Assembly: GCF_000981035.1 (NCBI RefSeq)
Contig: NZ_LAYJ01000131.1
Location: forward strand, 58,449 to 122,448
Origin: Christensenella hongkongensis
GTDB lineage: Bacteria; Bacillota; Clostridia; Christensenellales; Christensenellaceae
DNA: 64,000 nucleotides
Direction of reading: 5' to 3'
Below the pieces are notes generated by a model that had not been told where the DNA came from, made no database searches, and was given only the letters and a program-made list of their open reading frames with translations. The translations under genes were made by a program, and so were the position numbers. Below are positions 9,361-18,797 of the stretch, in pieces (within the stretch, counting starts at the first letter, position 1; every line of letters starts with the position of its first letter).

Positions 9361-10093
9361 TTGCCTGACAATCTTTCCCGAGATGTTTTTGGGGTTTCGC
9401 GGAACCAGCCTGTGCGAAAAAGCAATATCAAAACAGCTGATTGAGGTGAATACGGTCAATTTCCGTGACTTTACGGAAGATAAGCATAACCGTGTGGACG
9501 ACTATCCGTTTGGTGGAGGCGCGGGAATGCTTTTGATGCCCCAGCCGCTTTTCAGTTGTTTCGAAGCGCTTGAGACAAAATATGCGCAGAAAAGAACGCG
9601 TAATATTTATATGAGCCCCGCAGGACAGACGCTTACGCAACAAAAAGCAGAGGAACTATCCGGGTTTGAGGTGGTTAATATTTTATGCGGGCACTACGAA
9701 GGTGTAGACCAGCGCGTGCTTGATCACCTGATAGATGAAGAAATTTCCATCGGGGATTATGTATTGACCGGTGGAGAGCTTCCTGCAATGGTACTGATGG
9801 ATTGTGTGATGCGTTATGTACCGGGAGTGCTTTCCAACGACGAATCTGTCAGTGAGGAAAGTTTTAGCGAAGGGCTGCTCGAGTATCCGCAATATACGCG
9901 GCCGTCGTCCTTTCGCGGCATGGACGTGCCGGAAGTCCTGCTTTCAGGGCATCATAAGAATATTGCCGCATGGAACAGGGAAGAGGCCTTGAAAAAGACT
10001 TTTGAGCGCAGGCCGGACCTGCTGGAAAAAGCCGAGCTTACAAAGCAGGATAAAAAGTTGCTTTCTAAATTAAAAAACAATCTTGATATTTAA
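9350..10093 (+). CDS. trmD: tRNA (guanine-N1)-methyltransferase TrmD
   Basis: SPOUT methyltransferase making m1G37 in tRNAs with G36. It has 247 aa; MIFNCLTIFPEMF at the N-terminus fixes the start at the ATG at 9350, inside the rimM end. The trefoil-knot SAM site is visible in LCGHYEGVDQRVLDHLIDEEISIGDYVLTGGELPAM (about residues 110-145), as are RPSSFRGMDVPEVLLSGHHKNI and WNREEALKKTFERRPDLL. Confidence 0.96.
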   Translation: MIFNCLTIFPEMFLGFRGTSLCEKAISKQLIEVNTVNFRDFTEDKHNRVDDYPFGGGAGMLLMPQPLFSCFEALETKYAQKRTRNIYMSPAGQTLTQQKAEELSGFEVVNILCGHYEGVDQRVLDHLIDEEISIGDYVLTGGELPAMVLMDCVMRYVPGVLSNDESVSEESFSEGLLEYPQYTRPSSFRGMDVPEVLLSGHHKNIAAWNREEALKKTFERRPDLLEKAELTKQDKKLLSKLKNNLDI

Positions 10094-10111
10094 GTCAGGT
10101 TGTGATAAAAT
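10083..10111 (+). promoter_or_regulatory. Promoter for rplS
   Basis: TTGATA (10083-10088), 17-base spacer, TAAAAT (10106-10111) with an extended TG at 10103-10104. It overlaps the end of trmD and would give rplS an independent transcript with a leader of about 70 bases. Confidence 0.6.
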
Positions 10112-10117
10112 TTTAGT

Positions 10118-10185
10118 GTTTTGAATTAGGATGGTCCGCTGCCCGAATATGCGGGTAAGAACGTCTGTAGTGGAAGGAGGCTATT
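10118..10185 (+). promoter_or_regulatory. Possible L19 ribosomal-protein leader
   Basis: Between the promoter and the SD the leader can fold as CCGCT (10136-10140) with AGTGG (10169-10173), enclosing a CCCG/CGGG hairpin (10142-10155). Structured autoregulatory leaders are known before L19 genes in Firmicutes. Here the call rests only on position and foldability; no consensus comparison was possible. Confidence 0.4.
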
Positions 10186-10189
10186 CAAA

Positions 10190-10531
10190 ATGAACGATAT
10201 CATTAAAGCGGTAGAAGCAGAACAGCTGAAATCTGATGTACCTAAGCTGAAAGTTGGCGACACTGTTAAGGTGTACGTAAAGGTTGTCGAGGGTACCAGA
10301 GAAAGATTACAGGCATTTGAAGGATATTTGATCGCGAAAAAAGGCGGCGGGTTGTCTGAGACGATCACGGTTCGCCGTGTATCCTATGGCATTGGAGTGG
10401 AAAGAACATTTCCGATCCATTCACCACGTGTTGATAAGATCGAAGTTCTTCGTCACGGCAGGGTTCGCAGAGCGAAATTGTTTTATCTGCGTGACAGAGT
10501 CGGTAAGGCAGCTAAAATCAGAGAAGCATAA
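10190..10531 (+). CDS. rplS: 50S ribosomal protein L19
   Basis: A 113-aa large-subunit protein at the 30S-50S interface. [34 protein letters not shown] and the C-terminal [25 protein letters not shown] are typical. SD GGAAGGAGG lies 10 bases before the ATG. It closes the rpsP block and is followed by a strong terminator. Confidence 0.97.
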   Translation: MNDIIKAVEAEQLKSDVPKLKVGDTVKVYVKVVEGTRERLQAFEGYLIAKKGGGLSETITVRRVSYGIGVERTFPIHSPRVDKIEVLRHGRVRRAKLFYLRDRVGKAAKIREA

Positions 10532-10546
10532 AAGTCATAAGATGCG

Positions 10547-10572
10547 GGGGGCGGCAAGCGCCCCCTTTTTTT
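10547..10572 (+). terminator. Rho-independent terminator after rplS
   Basis: GGGGGCG (10547-10553) pairs with CGCCCCC (10559-10565) around a 5-base loop, followed by seven T residues. Confidence 0.9.
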
Positions 10573-10642
10573 ATATATGGCGCGGGCTTTGCCTGCTTGC
10601 AGGCGAACGTTCCAGCAGCGCCGTACAGGAAGGACGGTTGGA

Positions 10643-11488
10643 ATGGATATTCAGTGGTATCCCGGGCACATGACAAAAGCGCGCAGGCAGCTGAAGGATA
10701 AATTGAAAATGGTCGATCTGGTGATCGAGGTGCTGGATGCACGTGCGCCCAAAAGCTCGCTGAATCCGGATTTTGACGACGTATTTTCAAACAAGACACG
10801 TTTTTATATCCTGAACAAGGCAGACCTTGCTGACGAAAATATCACCAAAAACTGGATTTCGTATTTCAGGGAAAAAGGGATCAGCGCGGTTTCCTTTTCC
10901 GCACTCAGGGGAAATACGCAGCAGTTGAAAAAGAGTATCATTGACTGCGCGGAAGGCATTCTGCAAAGGTACAGGGATAAAGGGATGAATAAAACGCTGC
11001 GCTGCATGGTAGCGGGTATTCCAAATGTAGGTAAATCTGCGATTTTAAACCGCCTGTCCGGCGAAAAAAAACTGAAAGAAGGCAACAAACCGGGGGTGAC
11101 AAGGTCCCTGCAATGGGCGAAGATAGACCAGTATCTGGAAATCATGGATACGCCCGGCCTTCTCTGGCCAAAATTCAAGGATCAGAAGACAGGCGCTGTC
11201 GTTGCGCTTATTGGCAGCGTGAAGCTCGATATCCTCGACGAAGAATCACTCGCTTTTTACCTGATCGGGCTTTTGAAGGAGACGGCGCCGCGGCTTCTTG
11301 CCGAGCGCTATCAGCTCAGCAACCTTGACCGGAATGATTTTGAGATTCTGGAAGATATTTGTAAAGCGCGCGGTTTTCTGCTAAAGGGCGGCGTATATGA
11401 TACGGAGCGCGGTGCGAAAACAATTCTCGACGAATTTAAAAATGGAAAGCTTGGAAGAATATCGCTGGAAAAGCCGGAGCGTTGCTGA
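10643..11488 (+). CDS. rbgA: Ribosome biogenesis GTPase RbgA (YlqF)
   Basis: Circularly permuted GTPase required for late 50S assembly. It has 281 aa with motif order G4-G5-G1-G2-G3: NKADL (near 57), SALRG (near 86), GIPNVGKSAILNRL (G1, near 124), PGVTRS (G2) and DTPGLLWP (G3), then an ANTAR-like helical C-terminus. The ATG at 10643 (MDIQWYPGHMTKARRQL) is the conserved RbgA start and has an AGGAAGGA SD; the upstream ATG at 10577 lies in the terminator region and is rejected. rnhB follows after 1 base. Confidence 0.95.
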   Translation: MDIQWYPGHMTKARRQLKDKLKMVDLVIEVLDARAPKSSLNPDFDDVFSNKTRFYILNKADLADENITKNWISYFREKGISAVSFSALRGNTQQLKKSIIDCAEGILQRYRDKGMNKTLRCMVAGIPNVGKSAILNRLSGEKKLKEGNKPGVTRSLQWAKIDQYLEIMDTPGLLWPKFKDQKTGAVVALIGSVKLDILDEESLAFYLIGLLKETAPRLLAERYQLSNLDRNDFEILEDICKARGFLLKGGVYDTERGAKTILDEFKNGKLGRISLEKPERC

Positions 11489-11489
11489 T

Positions 11490-12125
11490 ATGGGAAAACG
11501 GGAAGAAGCACAAAAAGAAAAGCTTCATATCATGACGGAATATGAACGCGCGCATTGGGCAAACGGACAATTCCTGATTGCGGGCCTTGATGAAGCAGGC
11601 AGGGGCCCTCTTGCCGGCCCTGTGGTAGCCGCTTGCGTAATTATGCCAAAAGACGACCTGATTCTTGGCATCGACGATTCAAAAAAAATATCTGAAAAAC
11701 GCAGGGAAGCGCTCTATGATATAATTATTGAAAAAGCGATTGATTATTCTGTCAGCGTAGTGGATAATAAGATCATAGATGAAATCAATATTTTAAATGC
11801 CGCGCGTATGGCGTTTGAAAAGGCGCTTAGCGGGCTGAAAACAGTACCGGATCACGTATATACAGACGCAATGGATATCAAAACGACTCTTCCGTACACC
11901 TCGTTGATCAAGGGAGATGCCAGGGTTTATACGATTGCGGCGGCCTCGATTTTGGCGAAGGTAACGAGGGATCGTATCATGCGTGAAATTGATAAAACTT
12001 ATCCGCAATACCTGTTTGCAAAACACAAGGGATATGGAACAAAAGCGCATTACGATGCGATTCGTGAGTATGGGATACTCGATATCCACCGGAAGACGTT
12101 TTTAAAAAAGATATTAGGTGAATAA
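11490..12125 (+). CDS. rnhB: Ribonuclease HII
   Basis: Removes ribonucleotides from RNA-DNA hybrids. It has 211 aa; GLDEAGRGPLAGPVVAACV gives the first catalytic Asp-Glu pair, followed by DSKKISEKRRE, a further acidic residue in YTDAMDI, and ASILAKVTRDRIM. The ATG at 11490 directly follows the rbgA stop with an in-gene SD (CCGGAGCG). The stop shares one base with the next gene's ATG. rbgA-rnhB adjacency is conserved in Firmicutes. Confidence 0.95.
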   Translation: MGKREEAQKEKLHIMTEYERAHWANGQFLIAGLDEAGRGPLAGPVVAACVIMPKDDLILGIDDSKKISEKRREALYDIIIEKAIDYSVSVVDNKIIDEINILNAARMAFEKALSGLKTVPDHVYTDAMDIKTTLPYTSLIKGDARVYTIAAASILAKVTRDRIMREIDKTYPQYLFAKHKGYGTKAHYDAIREYGILDIHRKTFLKKILGE

Positions 12126-12481
12126 TGGACAAGATGGCTGTAGGAAAGCAGGGCGAGGATTTCACCTGCGCATATCTTGTAAAAAACGGAAAAAAAATTC
12201 TTTGCAGGAATTATCGCGCAAAAAAAGGCGAGATCGATATCATTGTGCGCGACGGCGATACGGTCGCTTTTGTGGAAGTCAAGACGCGATCCGGCTCCGC
12301 TTATGGAACGCCGGGTGAAGCGGTTACCTATCGCAAGCAGCAAATGATCGTACAGACTGCGCGGTGGTATCTTGCGCAAAACAAGCTGTTTGATATGAAT
12401 GCCAGATTCGATGTCGCGGAGGTCTATGTACGTACCGGTGGAATGCACATGAATTACATCGAAAATGCGTTTGGAATATAA
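12125..12481 (+). CDS. YraN family endonuclease-like protein (UPF0102)
   Basis: A 118-aa protein with a restriction-endonuclease-like fold motif: GKQGEDFTCAYLVKNG at the N-terminus, then GEIDIIVRDGDTVAFVEVKTRSG, matching the D-ExK nuclease core of the family. Function is unproven for the family; its genomic link with rnhB and dprA suggests DNA repair or uptake. It overlaps rnhB by one base. Confidence 0.88.
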   Translation: MDKMAVGKQGEDFTCAYLVKNGKKILCRNYRAKKGEIDIIVRDGDTVAFVEVKTRSGSAYGTPGEAVTYRKQQMIVQTARWYLAQNKLFDMNARFDVAEVYVRTGGMHMNYIENAFGI

Positions 12482-12511
12482 GGAATATCAATCATAACAA
12501 TAGGTGAGGCA

Positions 12512-15500
12512 ATGAAGGAACAAAACGAACTGATCGTATGGTTTACAGTACTTGGCGTTATTTTTTTATTTTTGATCGCTTATCTGTATTATGGAAAAAA
12601 ACGGTATAATCCTTTTGAAAAACCGATGCCGACAGGCCGGTTGTTTGTTATTTTTGCCATATTTGCGGTAGTTATGCGTCTTGCAATGGCTTATAACCTG
12701 CCGGGCTATGGTACGGATATGGACTGTTTCCGGGCATGGGCGAACAATGTTTATACCGGCGGCATAGAGAATTTCTATACCGGAGATTTTTTTGCCGATT
12801 ACCCCCCGATCTATATTTACATCCTCTATTTCTTTGGGTTTATTCGCAATGTGTTCGATTTGGGGCTTGCAAGCCCAATGTATGGTATGCTGCTGCATCT
12901 CCCTGCGATTATCTGTGACGTTGCAGGAGCGTACATCGTCTACAGACTTGCCAAACAAAAATTCAGGGCGCCGGTCGCTCTGATGCTGAGCACGTTGTTG
13001 CTGCTCAATCCTGCGGTTATGTTTAATTCGAGCGTTTGGGGGCAGATGGACATCATTCTTACGCTGATGCTCGTTTTGACGATCTATTTGCTGGTCAAGG
13101 ATAAACTCATATGGGCGTCTGTTGCCTTTATTGTTGCGTTTTTGATTAAGCCGCAGGCAATTATGATCCTGCCAATCCTTGGATTTGTATTTATTCGCAA
13201 TATTATAGTCAGTAAGGATAAAAAGAAAGCCTGGTTCACATTTTTGATATCGCTTGGCATCATGATAGGCTTGTTTTTCCTGATTCCGTTGCCTTTTGGA
13301 GCAAATCAGGAACCGCTGTGGCTGGCGAAACAATACCTTAGCACAATAGGGCAATATGACCAGGTAACGCTTAACGCGCTCAATATTTTTGCAATGCTTG
13401 GCGAGAACTTTACGCCAGCGAGTATGGTTGTGTTCTTAGGATTGCCGGGTAATGTCTGGGGATTTATCATGATTGCGCTGGTGTGCGTGTATACGCTCTT
13501 CCTGTATATCAAAAATTCAAAAAAAGAATTTCTGTTTGCACTCACGGCTTTTTTGCTGATGGGCGTTTTCGCGCTTGGACATGGCATGCATGAGCGCTAC
13601 CTGTTCCCGGTACCGGTTTTGCTGTTGCTTGCTTTTATCTTTATGAAAGACAAGCGGCTTATATGGTGTACGGTGCTTACGTTTATATCGCTGCTGCTGA
13701 ACCAAAGCCTGTCGCTTTACTATTATCAGGTGATGATGCCGATGGCGTGGACTGTGGCAGTATCGGCTGTCAATATGGCAATCTTTATCTACACGGGTTA
13801 TGTGATTACAAGGCTTGCTTTTGGCCCCGTGCGCGAAAAGGCAGGGGATACGGATATTCTTGCGTCAAGCGCTCCAATGGGAGCGTTCGACTGGGAGGAA
13901 GACGGCGTGCCGCTTGTTGGGACTGAAGCGGCCGTACAAGAAGAAACGCTTGTTGAAGAAGCCGGCAATGGGGAAACGGAGGCACCTGAAACTTCAAGGG
14001 TGGAATTCCAAAAAAAGCTGTATCCGGATGCGGAGTTTGAAGTGTTTGATAAGCCACCCGCGCAGATGCGGCTTGACAGCTTTGAACGGAAAAAGACCTT
14101 AACCAAAAAGGATGGATTGCTGATGATCGTAATATCGGCGATTTATGCCGTTGTGGCGTTTACGAACCTTGGTGCGTTCAAAGTGCCTGAAACGCCCGTC
14201 CATCTTGACAACACGCAGATTATCGTAGAGTTTGCGCAGGAAGAGCAGATTGCCACAATCGAATATTATGCCGGATATGGAAAAGCTGATTTTATGGTGC
14301 TTTCCTCAAAGGATGGCAACTCATATACCCCTGTTGACCTTACGAAGGGGAGCGCGGAAAGCGTAACAGAGGTCAAACACGAGCTCAAAGACCTCTATAA
14401 ATGGCAAATATATACGACTGATATCAATGCGAAATACATTGCGGTCCGCCCATATGGCGGAGACCTTGATATGCTTGAAATGGCGTTCAAGGACAAAGAC
14501 GGAAACCTTGTTACGCCACAGAGCGTAACGCCGCCGGAGGCTGCGCCGTTATTTGACGAACAGGAGCTTGTACCGGACGAACCGACTTATATGACGGATT
14601 TCTATTTTGACGAAATCTATCATGTGCGCACAGCCTACGAAAATATTCATCAGATCGAGCCTTACGAGATTACGCATCCGCCGCTTGGAAAAATTATTCT
14701 TGCTTGCGGGATCGAAATGTTTGGAATGAATCCGTTTGGATGGCGCTTTATGGGGACGCTTACAGGCGTTCTGATGCTGCCGGTGATGTATATCTTTGCG
14801 AAAATGCTGCTGAAAAAAACAAAATATGCAGCATTTGCGACGATTTTATTTGCAGCGGACTTTATGCACTTTGCGCAAACGAGGATCGGTACGATAGACA
14901 GCTACAGCATCCTGTGGATTATGCTGATGTACCTGTTTATGTATCTGTTTACACAAAGTAACTTCAATAAGGAGAAGCTGTCAAAATCCTTGGTTCCTCT
15001 TGCGCTGTCCGGCCTGTTTTTCGGCATCGGCGCGGCGACAAAATGGCTGTGTATGTATGCGGGTGCGGGACTCGCTGTCATATTCTTTATGACGCTCTAC
15101 AAGCGCTACAAGGAATACCAGTTTGCGAAGGAGTCAAAACTGCCGGATTATAAACCCATTGTACAAAGCTTTAAATGGAATGTACTCATTATGCTTGCAT
15201 GGTGCGTGCTGTTCTTTATCGTTGTTCCGCTGATTATCTATTTTGCATCGTATTATCCATATACGATCGTCACGCAGGGGAATGCCTATGATTTTTCAAG
15301 GATACTGGAAAACCAGTCGTATATGCTCAACTACCACTCTCTGCTTGATCCGGACAAGGTGCATCCGTTTGCTTCCATGTGGTACAGCTGGCCAATGGAT
15401 GTGCGCCCGGTATTGTTCTTCAATGGACACAACACGGCGAATGGAACAATTTCCACACTGTCTACAATGGGAAATCCGCTTATTTGGTGGACGGGCGTTG

Positions 15501-15850
15501 TCGCATGTATTTGGCTGATCATCGATTCTGCGCGTGGTAAACATCGCAACTACGGCGTTACCTTTACTGCAATCGCTGCGCTTTCACAGTTTGTGCCGTG
15601 GTGGTTTATTGCCCGCGAGGTATTTATTTACCACTATTTTGCGACGGTGCCGTTCCTCATTATATTGATCGTATTCTGGTTACGAAACGTGGAACGTGAT
15701 TTTAAGTATGGAAAAGAATTCGGCTGGATTTTTGTGACGGCATGTATTGCGATGTTTATTATCTTCTACCCGGTCATCACGGGGATACCATTCAATGCGG
15801 AATATGTCACCGGCCTGCGCTGGCTGCAGTCATGGCCTTTCTACGGCTGA
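12512..15850 (+). CDS. Double GT-C glycosyltransferase: polyprenol-sugar dependent GT fused to a GT39/PMT domain
   Basis: A very large (1112 aa) multi-pass membrane protein. Residues 1-430 hold about 11 membrane helices with a first-loop motif TDMDCFRAWAN...DYPPIYIY that fits GT-C enzymes using lipid-linked sugars. Residues 455-525 are an acidic, cytoplasmic-looking linker. One helix follows at about 533-552, then an outside domain (about 560-680) that reads like a discoidin/F5-8 type sandwich. From about 690 comes a protein O-mannosyltransferase (GT39) module with the FDEIYHVRTAYE acidic motif, THPPLGK, further helices and a 4TMC-type end (YHSLLDPDKVHPF, YSWPMDVRPV). It probably transfers sugars outside the membrane. 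The acceptor is unknown. It sits alone between yraN and yifB with an AGGTGAGG SD. Confidence 0.78.
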   Translation: MKEQNELIVWFTVLGVIFLFLIAYLYYGKKRYNPFEKPMPTGRLFVIFAIFAVVMRLAMAYNLPGYGTDMDCFRAWANNVYTGGIENFYTGDFFADYPPIYIYILYFFGFIRNVFDLGLASPMYGMLLHLPAIICDVAGAYIVYRLAKQKFRAPVALMLSTLLLLNPAVMFNSSVWGQMDIILTLMLVLTIYLLVKDKLIWASVAFIVAFLIKPQAIMILPILGFVFIRNIIVSKDKKKAWFTFLISLGIMIGLFFLIPLPFGANQEPLWLAKQYLSTIGQYDQVTLNALNIFAMLGENFTPASMVVFLGLPGNVWGFIMIALVCVYTLFLYIKNSKKEFLFALTAFLLMGVFALGHGMHERYLFPVPVLLLLAFIFMKDKRLIWCTVLTFISLLLNQSLSLYYYQVMMPMAWTVAVSAVNMAIFIYTGYVITRLAFGPVREKAGDTDILASSAPMGAFDWEEDGVPLVGTEAAVQEETLVEEAGNGETEAPETSRVEFQKKLYPDAEFEVFDKPPAQMRLDSFERKKTLTKKDGLLMIVISAIYAVVAFTNLGAFKVPETPVHLDNTQIIVEFAQEEQIATIEYYAGYGKADFMVLSSKDGNSYTPVDLTKGSAESVTEVKHELKDLYKWQIYTTDINAKYIAVRPYGGDLDMLEMAFKDKDGNLVTPQSVTPPEAAPLFDEQELVPDEPTYMTDFYFDEIYHVRTAYENIHQIEPYEITHPPLGKIILACGIEMFGMNPFGWRFMGTLTGVLMLPVMYIFAKMLLKKTKYAAFATILFAADFMHFAQTRIGTIDSYSILWIMLMYLFMYLFTQSNFNKEKLSKSLVPLALSGLFFGIGAATKWLCMYAGAGLAVIFFMTLYKRYKEYQFAKESKLPDYKPIVQSFKWNVLIMLAWCVLFFIVVPLIIYFASYYPYTIVTQGNAYDFSRILENQSYMLNYHSLLDPDKVHPFASMWYSWPMDVRPVLFFNGHNTANGTISTLSTMGNPLIWWTGVVACIWLIIDSARGKHRNYGVTFTAIAALSQFVPWWFIAREVFIYHYFATVPFLIILIVFWLRNVERDFKYGKEFGWIFVTACIAMFIIFYPVITGIPFNAEYVTGLRWLQSWPFYG

Positions 15851-15872
15851 TTTTTGAGGGGGGTAAGCAAAG

Positions 15873-17417
15873 TTGCTTGCAAAGGTATTGAGCTTTGGCC
15901 TCAAGGGGATTGACGGATATCCGGTGCTGGTGGAAACGGATGTATATAACGGCCTGCCAAGCTACGAACTGGTGGGGTTGCCGGATACAGCCATCAAAGA
16001 GTCCAAGGAACGTGTGCGCAGCGCGATCAAAAACTCCGGTTTTGAATATCCGGCAAAGAAAATTACAATTAATCTCGCACCCGCGGACCTCAAAAAGGAA
16101 GGCCCGATGTACGACCTTGCAATCGCAGTGGGGCTTCTTGCCGCCAGTGGTCAGGTGAAGAGCGAGCTTTTGAAGTATATGGTGCTGTTTGGAGAATTAT
16201 CTCTGAACGGCGATGTGCGTGCTGTTAATGGTATTTTGCCAATGGTGATTGAAGCGCGCAAACGTGGATTCAATTTGATGGTGGTGCCGCAGGAAAACGC
16301 TCAGGAAGCAAGCTATATTAAGGATATCAGGATATTACCGGTGAAGCACTTAAAGCAGCTTGCGCAAATACTGGACAAAGAAGAAACGCCGGAATTTTAT
16401 CCGGGCTCGCAGTGGCGCCCGCCGGAGCGCGGGACGAAGCCGGACGTTGATTTTGCAGATATCAGGGGACAGGAAAAAGCGAAACGCGCGGTAGAAATCG
16501 CCGCTGCCGGAGGACATAATATACTATTGATCGGTTCACCCGGTTCCGGTAAGAGCATGCTCGCAAAAGCGATACCGGGCATCCTGCCTGATTTTACGTT
16601 TGATGAAGCGCTGGAAGTAACAAAGATTCATTCGATTGCGGGCGAACTGCAAAACAACGAAAAACAGATACTTGCAACGCGGCCCTTTCGCAGCCCCCAT
16701 CATACGGCGTCAGCGATTTCGATTACGGGAGGCGGATCAAAAAGCCGGCCGGGAGAAATTAGCCTTGCTCACAGGGGCGTTCTTTATTTCGACGAGCTTC
16801 CGGAGTTTCGGCGGGATATTCTGGAGGCTTTGCGCCAGCCTCTTGAAGATGGGACAATCTCTATTTCGCGGGCAAATATGAAAGTACGTTATCCGGCGGA
16901 TTTTATGTTTGTTGCATCCATGAATCCGTGCCCATGTGGAAATTTTGGTTCCGACGTGGAGTGCAGGTGCACCACAAACCAAATTTCGCGCTACCTTTCA
17001 AAGATATCCGGCCCGCTGCTCGACAGGATTGACCTCCATGTGGAGATGGGAAGGGTACGATACGACCAGATACAGGATCATAGGGTACAGGAATCTTCTG
17101 AAACTGTACGCGGCAGGGTGAACAGTGCGCGTGACCGGCAGGTAAAACGGTATCAGGATGTTGGGAAATATTGTAACGCCCAGCTTTCCTCTGCCCAGCT
17201 TGGCGAGTACTGCGCAGTGGATAACGACACACAGGCCCTGCTGAAAAGCGCTTTTGAAAAACTGAATCTGAGCGCAAGATCCTACACACGCGTGTTATCG
17301 GTCGCGCGGACAATCGCAGATCTTGACGGAAGCAAAAACGTGGGGCCAGCCCATGTTGCGGAGGCAATCCAGTATCGCACGCTCGACCGGAAATACTGGG
17401 GTGGAATGTGCGACTGA
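15873..17417 (+). CDS. YifB/ComM family Mg-chelatase-like AAA+ ATPase
   Basis: A 514-aa AAA+ protein. The N-terminal LonC-like domain (about 1-170) is followed by Walker A GSPGSGKSML (near 221), Walker B LYFDELPEFRRDILEALRQPLEDG and a C-terminal winged helix; CPCGNFGSDVECRC is the family's cysteine patch. ComM helicases promote branch migration in natural transformation, and the downstream neighbour dprA supports a DNA-uptake role. The start is TTG at 15873 with SD GAGGGGGG; it keeps the conserved MLAKVLSFGLKGIDGYPV. A weak hairpin (CCGTTT/AAACGG, 17428-17448) followed by T-rich sequence may terminate it. Confidence 0.92.
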   Translation: MLAKVLSFGLKGIDGYPVLVETDVYNGLPSYELVGLPDTAIKESKERVRSAIKNSGFEYPAKKITINLAPADLKKEGPMYDLAIAVGLLAASGQVKSELLKYMVLFGELSLNGDVRAVNGILPMVIEARKRGFNLMVVPQENAQEASYIKDIRILPVKHLKQLAQILDKEETPEFYPGSQWRPPERGTKPDVDFADIRGQEKAKRAVEIAAAGGHNILLIGSPGSGKSMLAKAIPGILPDFTFDEALEVTKIHSIAGELQNNEKQILATRPFRSPHHTASAISITGGGSKSRPGEISLAHRGVLYFDELPEFRRDILEALRQPLEDGTISISRANMKVRYPADFMFVASMNPCPCGNFGSDVECRCTTNQISRYLSKISGPLLDRIDLHVEMGRVRYDQIQDHRVQESSETVRGRVNSARDRQVKRYQDVGKYCNAQLSSAQLGEYCAVDNDTQALLKSAFEKLNLSARSYTRVLSVARTIADLDGSKNVGPAHVAEAIQYRTLDRKYWGGMCD

Positions 17418-17452
17418 ATCCGGAAGACCGTTTGTTTGAATAAAACGGCTTG

Positions 17453-17481
17453 TTTCATTTTTGTAAAAAAGATGATACTAT
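17453..17481 (+). promoter_or_regulatory. Candidate promoter for dprA
   Basis: TTTCAT (17453-17458), 17-base spacer, TACTAT (17476-17481) with an extended TG at 17473-17474. The leader contains an almost perfect inverted repeat around 17507-17530 (CAAAAG/CTTTTG arms). Weak -35, so tentative. Confidence 0.35.
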
Positions 17482-17632
17482 ATTGTAGTTGATTATAGCG
17501 ATTTGTCAAAAGGCTGTTGCAGGCTTTTGGCATCAGTTGCCAATGCAAGCGGGTTTATCGTAAGTTTTGCATAATCTGCTTTCTGTTAAATCGCTGTAAA
17601 ACAGGAATTATAAAAGCAAAGCGGTGGGGCTT

Positions 17633-18739
17633 ATGCAGGATATTACAGAAGAAGAAAAATACTGGCTGTGGCTGGCGTCGGTAGAAGGAATCGGCCCGGT
17701 TCGGTTTTATCATGTGTTAAACACATTTACGGACATTAAAAGCGCGTGGGAAAACTGTACGGAAATTACGCGCTGTGTGAAAGGCATCAATGAAAAAATG
17801 GGCGCTAAATTATGCGAACGCGCCAATGATGCCTTCATCGAACGTTTTTTGAAGTTTCTTGCACATAAAAACATCAATGTGCTGACTCGTCTTAATCAGG
17901 ATTATCCAAAAACGCTTGCGGAGATCGAAAATCCGCCGACGGTACTTTACTATAAAGGGACGCTGCCTGATTTTGACGATATGTCCTGCGCGGTAGTGGG
18001 TTCGCGCAAGCCGACGAAAAATGGTTTTCAGGCGGCGAAAAATATTTCTATGGAACTTGCGGCGCAGGGAGTCGTTATTGTTTCCGGCATGGCGAGAGGG
18101 ATCGATACGGCGGCGCATACGGGAGCGCTTGAAGGCGGTGGTAAAACAGTCGCTGTCCTTGGAAGCGGCGTGGACGTCGTGTATCCTGCCGAAAACAGAA
18201 AGCTATACGACCAGATCGTTGAATCGGGAGCCGTGATCTCTGAGTTTTTGCCGGGCATGGAGCCTAAGGCCTCTAATTTTCCGCAAAGAAACAGAATTGT
18301 GGCAGGATTGTCCAAAGCCCTTATTTCAGGAGAAGGCGGCGAAAAAAGCGGGGCGCGGATCACCGTGGATTTTGCTTTGAAGCAGGGACGTGAAGTATAT
18401 ACGCTTGCCTGTAATTTGAGTTCGCCGGTTGCAAAGCTGCCGCTGTATCTGATGGAATCCGGCGCGCCCGCAGTGCAAAAGGCAACTGAGGTAATGAGCG
18501 ACCTTGGATGGGAAATCAATCTTGACTGTTTGAAAGAAAAAGATGGAAATAATACGATTAAGCTTGATTTATTGGAAACGCAGATATATAATCTGCTTTT
18601 AAAGGAAGATTTAGCTCCAGAGGAAATTTCAGCAGAAACAGGGCGTTCCATGAGGGAAATCAACACACTTCTTACATTAATGGAATTAAGAGGTTTGATC
18701 GAGGGGATTCCGGGGGATAAATTTAGAGTTAACAGTTAG
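17633..18739 (+). CDS. dprA: DNA-processing protein DprA
   Basis: Loads RecA on incoming single-stranded DNA during transformation. It has 368 aa: an N-terminal SAM-like helical domain, a Rossmann DprA/Smf domain (CAVVGSRKPTKNG near 122, VIVSGMARGIDTAAHTGAL, VAVLGSGVDVVYPAEN, FPQRNRIVAGLS, ALISGEGGEKSGARIT) and a C-terminal winged helix (LLKEDLAPEEISAETGRSMREINTLL). The ATG at 17633 is preferred because GGTGGGG (17623-17629) is its SD; the GTG at 17624 lies within that SD. It lies upstream of topA as in B. subtilis. Confidence 0.94.
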   Translation: MQDITEEEKYWLWLASVEGIGPVRFYHVLNTFTDIKSAWENCTEITRCVKGINEKMGAKLCERANDAFIERFLKFLAHKNINVLTRLNQDYPKTLAEIENPPTVLYYKGTLPDFDDMSCAVVGSRKPTKNGFQAAKNISMELAAQGVVIVSGMARGIDTAAHTGALEGGGKTVAVLGSGVDVVYPAENRKLYDQIVESGAVISEFLPGMEPKASNFPQRNRIVAGLSKALISGEGGEKSGARITVDFALKQGREVYTLACNLSSPVAKLPLYLMESGAPAVQKATEVMSDLGWEINLDCLKEKDGNNTIKLDLLETQIYNLLLKEDLAPEEISAETGRSMREINTLLTLMELRGLIEGIPGDKFRVNS

Positions 18740-18797
18740 TTTACACAAAAGTGCTAACATTATAGTATAATATAGATAATATATTTGGAGGAACGGA

